NCBI GenBank assembly: GCA_039026975.1
Contig: JBCCLI010000422.1
Coordinates: forward strand, 1-5,578
Source of the DNA: JBCBKZ01 sp039026975
GTDB lineage: Bacteria; Bacteroidota; Bacteroidia; J057
Direction of reading: 5' to 3'
DNA: 5,578 bases
Part shown: positions 1 through 5,222 of the stretch, in pieces
How the letters are laid out: every line of letters starts with the position of its first letter
Numbering within the stretch: position 1 is the stretch's first letter
Position numbers and translations under genes: made by a program
Notes under the pieces: model-generated
What the model was told of the DNA's origin: nothing
The model's database searches: none
Seen by the model: the letters and a program-made list of their open reading frames with translations, nothing else

Positions 1-171
1 TCCTGCCTCATCCAGTACAATGCCAGGAAACCCCATGACTGCGCCCCATCCTTCTTCATAGAGATTCCCTTTTACACTACCAGCCTGCCAACTCCCTCCT
101 ATGCTGGAAAGGATGTGTTCATTAGGACGTCCCGGCCCTAGGGTTCCGTAGACGAAAAGTTTGTTCAGCAT
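1..171 (-). CDS. gamma-glutamylcyclotransferase family (GGCT/AIG2-like) protein, N-terminal part
   Basis: Only the first 57 codons are present; the gene continues past the left edge. The protein opens MLNKLFVYGTLGPGRPNEHI, and the YGTL at residues 8-11 is the hallmark substrate-binding loop of the GGCT-like fold, followed by a typical GxW segment (residues 26-28) and a strand with KGNLY. Members of this family are cytosolic proteins of roughly 110-150 residues. Some cleave gamma-glutamyl amines or dipeptides to release 5-oxoproline, but many bacterial homologues (YtfP type) have no proven substrate. The catalytic glutamate expected further downstream lies outside the window, so activity cannot be judged. 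The ATG ending at 171 is chosen because it directly precedes the conserved first beta strand; an ATG 12 bases upstream lies in another frame and meets a stop after two codons. No Shine-Dalgarno sequence is visible. The gene is divergent from the membrane protein at 308. Confidence 0.85.
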   Translation of the reverse strand, partial: MLNKLFVYGTLGPGRPNEHILSSIGGSWQAGSVKGNLYEEGWGAVMGFPGIVLDEAG

Positions 172-307
172 GTCAATGTGGCATAGTGGCTTGGAATAGG
201 AGCTAGTTAGTGATTTAAAGTGGAATTTATTAATCCAGATGAATGGAATAATCCTTCTTATAGGCGAATTTTATAGGTTTTAAGTGCATACATAGTAACC
301 CATCACC

Positions 308-751
308 ATGAACCGTTTTTCAATCCTGTTAAAAATCGCTGCTATCCTCTGGATCATTTGGGGGCTAGTCCACATGTTCGCCGGAGTTATGACCATAAAC
401 TTTGTCCTCTCAGGAGATATTTCTGGTGCTGTTTCCGGTATAGCTGATGCTGTAAATCCTGCCACCATTCAAATGGATTATCCGAAAGCAGCCGGTGGGG
501 TCATCGCACAGCATGGATTCAATCTTATGTGGATTGGCGCAGTAACCTTCCTGTGTGCTTTTTTTGTTTGGCGGGGAAATAGCAATGCTATCTTCCTGGC
601 AGCCATCACAGGCGGACTAGCTGACCTGGGTTACTTTATCTTTATGGATTTAGGCGGCTTTGTGAATTTTGTGCCTGGGACTGTTATGACATTAGTCTCT
701 TCTGCCGCTATCATTTTAAGCTTCTATGCTTACTTTAAGGGGAAATCTTGA
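308..751 (+). CDS. hypothetical four-helix inner membrane protein
   Basis: This 147-residue protein is not one I can assign to a named family. Four hydrophobic segments are visible at about residues 6-30, 69-89, 93-113 and 120-143. Positive charges at R3 and K9 and the C-terminal KGKS suggest that both ends face the cytoplasm. The only long polar stretch, residues 33-67, would be an outward loop. Histidines lie inside or at the edge of helices: H22 in GLVHMF and H69 in AQHGFNL. They could be structural or could bind a cofactor, but nothing proves this. No signal-peptide cleavage site is seen, and the first helix reads as a membrane anchor. The ATG at 308 is followed at once by the first helix. 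The gene stands alone, divergent from the GGCT-like gene and convergent with the CHAT gene 45 bp away. The family of small DUF-type membrane proteins is a possible home. Confidence 0.75.
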   Translation: MNRFSILLKIAAILWIIWGLVHMFAGVMTINFVLSGDISGAVSGIADAVNPATIQMDYPKAAGGVIAQHGFNLMWIGAVTFLCAFFVWRGNSNAIFLAAITGGLADLGYFIFMDLGGFVNFVPGTVMTLVSSAAIILSFYAYFKGKS

Positions 752-766
752 AGACGTAAGGATTTC
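742..766 (+). terminator. weak hairpin at the end of the membrane-protein gene
   Basis: The arms GAAATC (742-747) and GATTTC (761-766) pair perfectly, and the stem extends inward by one wobble and one T-A pair to leave a loop of about 9 bases. It spans the stop codon TGA at 749-751 and is followed by only a short T-poor sequence. It may help end transcription between the two convergent genes, but it lacks the T-run of a standard intrinsic terminator and could be chance. Confidence 0.25.
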
Positions 767-796
767 TTAAGCTAAATAATTCACCCCCATATGAGA

Positions 797-2032
797 CTAA
801 GGAGTATCAGATTCTAAATAGAACTCGTGAATGAGATCCTTATCCGTGAGGTTGGCGTCTTGATGGCTTGTCATAAACCCCGATTTTTCAAGCAGGACTG
901 TATGCAATAGATTCCCTACTAGGGAGGAATCTACTGCTAAGCTAAACATGCCTTGGGCATCAGTGGTATCTTTTTGACTTCCTAGGGATATAATCACACC
1001 TTCCAAAGAACCCTCATCACCTCTCACGTGGCCTTCCACGTTATACAGCTTATCTTTCCAGGCAAGCGAAATTCGTTCAGGGGTTTGGGAAATTTGGATG
1101 GAGGACTGTTGTAGTTTCCACAGAACAGACTTCAGGCTAATGGGGATAGCTTGGTCCCCTCCTCTTACTTGAACCAGTTGTACTTGTCCCTCAGGGGTGA
1201 GGGGTTGTTGGACTTGCTCGTTAGGTAGGTCTAATTGAAGGGTGTGTTCCATGTTGAAATGCTGTGTATTATCCACTCCATCAGGGTAGCTGATAGGGAT
1301 GACGGCATTAAAGGGGGTGTTGTATTTCCAGTAGTTCCACCCCCCATAGCCAAGTCCTACTATTACCACGGCTGCTGCCAGGGTTGCAAGCCACGGGAAA
1401 GATTTTTTAGTAGGGAGCACCCAAAGATCCTCTGTCTGCTGGTATAGGGTCCAGGGTAGGCTGGAAGAATCATTTTTTCCATTCCTGCTAAATACTAAGT
1501 CGCCTCTTTGCTTGCCTACATCTCCTTTAGTTACGCCCTCCGCTTCCTGAAAACTTTGTCCGACCGGTCTACCTGCTGCCAGTCCTTTATAAAATTCTGT
1601 AGAAAAGCTTTGGGCTGCTTCATCATTAATAACGCTTTCTGTGAGCACTACTCGGGGGATATTAGCTCTCATAAGAGGAGCCGCCTGAGCAGCGGTAGCA
1701 CATCCATTCATAAACACCAGTTCTAAGCCTTCCTGCGCACCCAGGAACTGGGCAAATCCTTCAATATCCAGCTTTCCCCCTCCCAGTAGTAGGTCTAAGT
1801 CATTAGCATGTCCACCGTAATGTAGGACCTTTACTCTGTCTCCAAATGCCCGAAAAGCTTCTGTAATATCAGTGGCTTGTACATTAGATAGGATTTCCAG
1901 ATGAAGGAGATTTTTCTTAACCAGCGGATTAAGGGCTTGGGTAATGGTACGTTGCTCCTCTGCTATACTCCTCAAAAACTGCCCCTCTCTGTCATTGGCA
2001 AAGGCCAGGATAATTACGGGTGATTGACTCAT
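797..2032 (-). CDS. membrane-anchored CHAT-domain (caspase-like) protein with C-terminal carboxypeptidase-regulatory-like domain
   Basis: The 411-residue protein begins with a CHAT domain, a caspase/separase-related cysteine protease fold, at about residues 1-180. The candidate catalytic dyad is visible: H75 in LHYGGHAND and C111 in LVFMNGCAT, 36 residues apart and each after a hydrophobic beta strand. A later segment, VVLTESVINDEAAQSFSTEF (128-147), also matches the family. A single transmembrane helix lies at about 212-232. After it comes a beta-rich region (240-330), then a segment (about 329-408) with the TTDAQGMFSL pattern typical of carboxypeptidase-regulatory-like Ig folds. With no signal peptide, and a KK just before the helix, the protease domain should be cytoplasmic and the C-terminal half outside. 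The gene lies 33 bp downstream of the secreted-protein gene and is probably co-transcribed with it. CHAT proteins often act as effectors in signalling or defence; the substrate here is unknown. Domain identity is fairly sure, while topology and role are inferred. Confidence 0.85.
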   Translation of the reverse strand: MSQSPVIILAFANDREGQFLRSIAEEQRTITQALNPLVKKNLLHLEILSNVQATDITEAFRAFGDRVKVLHYGGHANDLDLLLGGGKLDIEGFAQFLGAQEGLELVFMNGCATAAQAAPLMRANIPRVVLTESVINDEAAQSFSTEFYKGLAAGRPVGQSFQEAEGVTKGDVGKQRGDLVFSRNGKNDSSSLPWTLYQQTEDLWVLPTKKSFPWLATLAAAVVIVGLGYGGWNYWKYNTPFNAVIPISYPDGVDNTQHFNMEHTLQLDLPNEQVQQPLTPEGQVQLVQVRGGDQAIPISLKSVLWKLQQSSIQISQTPERISLAWKDKLYNVEGHVRGDEGSLEGVIISLGSQKDTTDAQGMFSLAVDSSLVGNLLHTVLLEKSGFMTSHQDANLTDKDLIHEFYLESDTP

Positions 2033-2065
2033 GGTGTGATTCTGGGTTTGTACGCGAAATATATG

Positions 2066-2380
2066 TTATTGGCCTAATAGGGTTTTCACTTTTTTCATGT
2101 CGGGATGGGTAATACCTCTTTTTTCTAGTATTTGAATGTCTGACAGAAAGACTTCCTTAAAGGTAGTTTGACTGGCAGGAGCCCCTTCTTTGGCTACCCA
2201 AAGGGTGGGGAGAGCTTTATCTTCTTCTACCCCCTCCACTATTTTCCCATTGAGTGGCTGGGCATGTACAGTTGCAGTAAGGCAAAAGATCAAGTAGAGG
2301 AGAGAAAAACAGGCAGACCTTTTAGGAAGTATCTTCCTTGTGTTCAGGTGACTAGCTTGAATGAATGGGGGGCTGTTCAT
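2066..2380 (-). CDS. small secreted hypothetical protein encoded upstream of the CHAT protein
   Basis: This is a 104-residue protein of unknown family. A basic N-region (R15, K16, K20, R21) precedes a hydrophobic core CFSLLYLIFCLTATVHA (residues 24-40), and a likely signal peptidase I site follows A40 (VHA before QP). The mature part of about 64 residues is small, polar and ends in a predicted helix, DIQILEKRGITHPDMKKVKT. It contains no cysteine and no enzyme motif that I recognise. The ATG at 2380 is the only ATG ahead of the signal peptide; the n-region is unusually long, so a non-ATG start further in is possible. It is the first gene of a probable two-gene operon with the CHAT protein 33 bp downstream, and a candidate promoter lies just upstream. 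Since it should end up in the same compartment as the CHAT protein's outer half, a partner or ligand role is plausible but unproven. Confidence 0.6.
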   Translation of the reverse strand: MNSPPFIQASHLNTRKILPKRSACFSLLYLIFCLTATVHAQPLNGKIVEGVEEDKALPTLWVAKEGAPASQTTFKEVFLSDIQILEKRGITHPDMKKVKTLLGQ

Positions 2381-2402
2381 GGCGGTATGCTATGTATTAT
2401 TA

Positions 2403-2432
2403 CAAATTATTGAATTTTTATAGCTTATCAAA
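2403..2432 (-). promoter_or_regulatory. candidate Bacteroidota-type promoter for the secreted protein-CHAT unit
   Basis: On the minus strand, TTTG (2429-2432) and a second TTTG (2403-2406) are separated by 22 bases, close to the spacing between the -33 TTTG and the end of the -7 TAnnTTTG box used by the main sigma factor of Bacteroidota. The -7 box is imperfect (ATAATTTG rather than TAnnTTTG). Transcription would start about 15 bases before the ATG at 2380. This rests on pattern and position only. Confidence 0.3.
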
Positions 2433-2522
2433 TGTGGGAGATATGGCGGAAGCATACGCTAGGCCAGTGGTAGGCTTTAGTTGATAAGTGGCTGTGGCAG
2501 GGAGGAATTTGCTGGCTTATAT

Positions 2523-2554
2523 TTCCTGGAATATGGTAGACATTCCTCAGGAAT
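2523..2554. promoter_or_regulatory. pair of related palindromes, possible operator
   Basis: TTCCTGGAA (2523-2531) and ATTCCTCAGGAAT (2542-2554) are both odd-centred palindromes sharing TTCC/GGAA half-sites. Their centres, 2527 and 2548, are 21 bp apart, which is two turns of the helix, so two dimers could bind on the same face. They lie about 60 and 80 bases upstream of the start expected from the plus-strand -7 box at 2594, a position suited to an activator. No regulator gene is in the window. Confidence 0.35.
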
Positions 2555-2593
2555 AGAGAAATGATAAGATTAGGGAAAGGCCATGACTTCCCA

Positions 2594-2601
2594 TAATTTT
2601 G
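2594..2601 (+). promoter_or_regulatory. candidate -7 element for the sulfatase gene
   Basis: TAATTTTG matches the Bacteroidota -7 consensus TAnnTTTG exactly. No good TTTG is found 19-21 bases upstream, where the sequence is TTAGGG-like, so the promoter may be weak or activator-dependent. The start would leave an untranslated leader of about 70 bases before the sulfatase ATG at 2677. Confidence 0.35.
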
Positions 2602-2676
2602 AAAAAGGCGATAGCAGGATAAATAGGCGGGAAGTGTGTATACTGAGAAGAAATCAAGGCTACTACCCCTACAAAT

Positions 2677-4494
2677 ATGAAATATTCACAAGTATTTTCT
2701 CCTGAAATTCTCCTAAAGAGAAGCTCATATATTTTTCTCTGTGTTATACTAAGCTTGCTGGGTACTTCCTGTACCTCTCCTCCTACGCAAACAAACACTC
2801 TCCCTAACGTAATCATCATTCTCACAGATGACCAGGGCTGGGGAGATCTGAGCCTGAATGGAAATACCAATCTCAGCACACCTAATATTGACGGCCTAGC
2901 GTATGCTGGTGCTACTTTTGAGAATTTTTATGTGAATGCTGTTTGTTCTCCTACCAGGGCTGAAATACTTACGGGTAGATATAGTTTCCGAAGTGGGATT
3001 TACAGCACAGGAGGGGGAGGAGAACGCATGGATATGGATGAAACTACATTGGCAGATGTATTTAAGGCGGCTGGATATGCGACTGCTGCCTATGGGAAAT
3101 GGCATAATGGCATGCAGTATCCCTACCATCCTAACGCACGTGGATTTGATGATTTCTATGGATTCTGCTCTGGGCACTGGGGAAATTATTTCTCTCCTAT
3201 GCTAGAACATAATGGAGATATAGTGAAAGGGGAAGGGTTTCTCATAGATGATTTTACGGATCATGGGATTGCATTTATGGAGAAAAATCAGGATAAGCCT
3301 TTCTTACTATATCTGCCTTTTAATACGCCACATACCCCCTTCCAGGCTCCTGAGAGGAACTGGGCTACGTTTAAAGACAAAGAAATAGCTATGCGTTCTC
3401 AGGTTGGGGAAGAAGATGTAGTTGATACGAGAGCTGCGCTGGCCATGGTGGAAAATATAGATGAAAATGTAGGGCGTATCATAGCTACCACCCAAGCGCT
3501 AGGGATAGAGGAGAATACTGTTATCCTGTTTTTTAGTGACAATGGACCTGCGAGATATAGGTGGAATGGAGGTATGAAGGAGAGAAAAGGAAGTACCAAT
3601 GAAGGGGGGGTGAGATCTCCACTAGTCATGAAATGGCCCAGCGGGATCCAGGCAGGAAAGAAAATTGAGCGCCTGGTCTCTGTAACGGATCTCTTACCTA
3701 CCTTGGCTAATATGTGTGGCATCCCCTATGAGACTAATAAGCCGCTGGATGGGATCAGTATCAGCAAAACCCTCACCACTGAGCAAGCAAGCTGGGAAGA
3801 CCGCTACATCCTGAATAACTGGAAGAATCAAATCAGTATTCGAAGCCAGAAGTATAGGCTTAGCCGAGATGGGGAGCTGTATGATATAGAAAAAGATCGG
3901 GGGCAGTACATAGACCTGAGTGAAGAATTGCCAGAAGTTAAAGCTGCTATGCAAGAGGTAGCGGAAGATTTTCTGAGACAAAGAAGAGAAGAGCTTCCCA
4001 CTGTAGATAAGCGGCCTTTTTACCTGGGGCATCCAGGCATGACCTTTACCCAGATTCCCGCTAGAGATGGGACAGCTCATGGGAATATCAAGCGGTCAAA
4101 TCGCTGGCCTAACTGCTCTTTCTTTACTAATTGGTCCAGCCTGGAAGATAGTATTAGCTGGGAGGTAGAGGTTCCTCAGGAAGGCACCTTCAGGGTTCAC
4201 CTATACTACAGCTGTCCTGAAGGAGATCAAGGGTCAACCTTTCAATTATCTGTAGGAGAAAGTAAGCTGGAAGCTAACATTTTGGAAGCGCATGACCCTC
4301 CTCTTCGTGGGATGGAGGAAGACCTGGCCCCTAGAATAGAATCCTATGTGAAAGACTGGAAAGTAAGTGATATAGGAACCATAGAACTATCAGCAGGTAA
4401 AGCTACTATGAGCCTGAAAGCCCTGACCATGCCAGGAGCATCCGTAATGGATTTTAGGTTACTCCTATTTGAGCGGCTGGAAGAGGAAGGATAG
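2677..4494 (+). CDS. S1-family sulfatase lipoprotein with C-terminal beta-sandwich-like domain
   Basis: The 605-residue protein is a type I sulfatase, which hydrolyses sulfate esters with a formylglycine nucleophile and bound calcium. The N-terminus has a hydrophobic core (16-29) and a probable lipid-attachment cysteine C32 in LLGTSC, so the enzyme should be membrane-anchored outside the cytoplasm. Active-site motifs are in order: metal ligands D51-D52 in LTDDQGWGD; C90 in CSPTR, the residue converted to formylglycine; K141 and H143 in YGKWHNG; H219 in NTPHTP; D288-N289 in SDNGP; and K304 before EGGVRSP. Nothing catalytic is missing. The sulfatase domain ends near residue 440. Residues about 450-602 form an extra beta-rich module with WEVEVPQEGTFRVHLYYSC and VMDFRLLLF, resembling the sandwich appended to many planctomycete and Bacteroidota sulfatases. 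The substrate (sulfated polysaccharide or small ester) cannot be told from sequence, and no maturase gene is present here. It is transcribed alone, divergent from the CHAT unit. Confidence 0.95.
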   Translation: MKYSQVFSPEILLKRSSYIFLCVILSLLGTSCTSPPTQTNTLPNVIIILTDDQGWGDLSLNGNTNLSTPNIDGLAYAGATFENFYVNAVCSPTRAEILTGRYSFRSGIYSTGGGGERMDMDETTLADVFKAAGYATAAYGKWHNGMQYPYHPNARGFDDFYGFCSGHWGNYFSPMLEHNGDIVKGEGFLIDDFTDHGIAFMEKNQDKPFLLYLPFNTPHTPFQAPERNWATFKDKEIAMRSQVGEEDVVDTRAALAMVENIDENVGRIIATTQALGIEENTVILFFSDNGPARYRWNGGMKERKGSTNEGGVRSPLVMKWPSGIQAGKKIERLVSVTDLLPTLANMCGIPYETNKPLDGISISKTLTTEQASWEDRYILNNWKNQISIRSQKYRLSRDGELYDIEKDRGQYIDLSEELPEVKAAMQEVAEDFLRQRREELPTVDKRPFYLGHPGMTFTQIPARDGTAHGNIKRSNRWPNCSFFTNWSSLEDSISWEVEVPQEGTFRVHLYYSCPEGDQGSTFQLSVGESKLEANILEAHDPPLRGMEEDLAPRIESYVKDWKVSDIGTIELSAGKATMSLKALTMPGASVMDFRLLLFERLEEEG

Positions 4495-4520
4495 GCTTAA
4501 TCAGCATTGAGCTTAACTGT

Positions 4521-4538
4521 GATTTCCCAAATCGGGAA
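4521..4538. repeat. two overlapping, mutually exclusive short hairpins after the sulfatase gene
   Basis: GATTT (4521-4525) pairs with AAATC (4529-4533), while TTCCC (4524-4528) pairs with GGGAA (4534-4538). The two stems cannot form together. They lie 27 bases after the sulfatase stop. There is no T-run, so a terminator call is not justified. Confidence 0.3.
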
Positions 4539-4574
4539 TGGCTAGCGTCAGGATAACTACTTTAGCTGTAATAA

Positions 4575-4598
4575 CCAGAGAATCCATCCATACTCTGG
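4575..4598. repeat. inverted repeat CCAGAG / CTCTGG
   Basis: A perfect 6-bp inverted repeat (4575-4580 and 4593-4598) surrounds a 12-base loop, 80 bases after the sulfatase stop. It could contribute to transcription ending or mRNA 3' end stability, but no T-run follows on either strand. Confidence 0.3.
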
Positions 4599-4639
4599 AA
4601 TAAATCAGTGGGGGATCAGCAAAAAGCGTCCCAGACGAG

Positions 4640-4662
4640 GTCATTGAGGCTCTCGAAACGAC
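4640..4662. repeat. REP-like imperfect palindrome
   Basis: The left arm GTCATTGAG (4640-4648) and right arm CTCGAAACGAC (4652-4662) enclose the loop GCT. They pair with one A-C mismatch and a two-base bulge. On the minus strand the sequence starts GTCGTTTCGAG and ends CTCAATGAC, close to the short 'TTTCGA...CTCAATGAC' intergenic elements I know to be scattered in many Bacteroidota genomes. Only one copy is in the window, so its repeated nature is inferred. Confidence 0.4.
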
Positions 4663-4725
4663 AATGTTATATGGAACTGTTACTTCAAGACCTTCAGGAT
4701 CACTCTTTCTTAGCGCTTTATGATG

Positions 4726-4767
4726 TTAGAAGATTAATTTAATCACTTACTTCTTCTATGCTTCTAA
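4726..4767. repeat. inverted repeat at the 3' end of the cytochrome gene, with an inner palindrome
   Basis: TTAGAAG (4726-4732) and CTTCTAA (4761-4767) are perfect inverse copies, the second covering the cytochrome stop codon (4764-4766). Directly inside the first arm is the 13-bp palindrome GATTAATTTAATC (4732-4744). These could form an AT-rich structure that ends the minus-strand transcript, but the 28-base loop and lack of a G+C-rich stem make it weak. Confidence 0.3.
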
Positions 4768-5219
4768 AGAGTATCTGCCAATGAAGATCTGATTTGAGCT
4801 ACGTCTGAAGAAGTGATAGGAGAAGCTTGATTTCCAAAGTCATTTCTAACGTAGGTGAGAACATAAGCTATATCTTCATCAGAAAGATAGCTTAGACTGG
4901 GCATGACATTAGAATAGGTCTCATCTTCTATGACTATGGGTTCATTCAGTCCATTTAGGACCACCTTTATTAACCTGCTCTTATCTCCTAATACCCAGTC
5001 TGTCCCTATTAAGGGTGGATTTAATCCAGGGACTCCACCGCCATCCACTTGATGACAACTCAGGCAGCTAGCATCATAGACCTCTTTCCCCAAAGCTAAC
5101 TCAGCCTCGGACACTGCCGAGCTTTCCATGGCATCCCCTTCTGAAGGAGGGGGTGAACCACAGGAAACACATACCCATAGCATGACCGTGAGGCTGACTT
5201 GTGTGAGGCTTCTGTGCAT
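4764..5219 (-). CDS. lipoprotein cytochrome c (class I, mono-haem)
   Basis: This 151-residue protein carries one haem c site, C52-x-x-C55-H56 in SCLSCHQ, with the probable axial methionine M106 in SNVMPSLS and the closing helix DIAYVLTYVRN (116-126), the standard order of a class I cytochrome c. A signal peptide (residues 1-19) leads to C20 in VCVSC, a likely lipid-attachment cysteine. An acidic, proline- and serine-rich linker (21-38) follows, so the haem domain would be tethered outside the cytoplasmic membrane. The ATG at 5217-5219 lies 3 bp after the stop of the PQQ sugar dehydrogenase gene, showing a tight operon and probably coupled translation. The likely role is to take electrons from the PQQ cofactor of that enzyme and pass them to the respiratory chain. 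The haem protein call is firm; the partner assignment is inferred from position. Confidence 0.93.
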   Translation of the reverse strand: MHRSLTQVSLTVMLWVCVSCGSPPPSEGDAMESSAVSEAELALGKEVYDASCLSCHQVDGGGVPGLNPPLIGTDWVLGDKSRLIKVVLNGLNEPIVIEDETYSNVMPSLSYLSDEDIAYVLTYVRNDFGNQASPITSSDVAQIRSSLADTL

Positions 5220-5222
5220 GTA

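Noticed and set aside
274..281. TAGGTTTT as a -7 promoter box for the membrane protein at 308.
   Set aside because: The last base of the TAnnTTTG pattern is wrong and no TTTG occurs at the right distance upstream.
1235..1726. Plus-strand open frames inside the CHAT gene.
   Set aside because: They are shadows of the minus-strand CHAT coding sequence, which has clear domain motifs throughout.
2385..2457. Inverted repeat GTATGCT (2385-2391) and AGCATAC (2451-2457).
   Set aside because: The arms are only 7 bp and nearly 60 bases apart; without conservation data this is within chance for a region of this size.
4521..4725. A stop-free minus-strand frame of about 70 codons in the convergent spacer (reading SDPEGLEVTVPYN and LVITAKVVILTLAIPDLG).
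   Set aside because: It has no start codon near its beginning, no recognisable domain, and overlaps the hairpin cluster; a frame of this length can occur by chance. It could be a gene remnant, but nothing positive supports it.
4575..4742. A plus-strand open frame in the same spacer containing MELLLQDLQDHSF.
   Set aside because: It is short, overlaps the REP-like hairpin and the opposite-strand frame, and has no family I recognise; repeats of this kind often give spurious small open frames.
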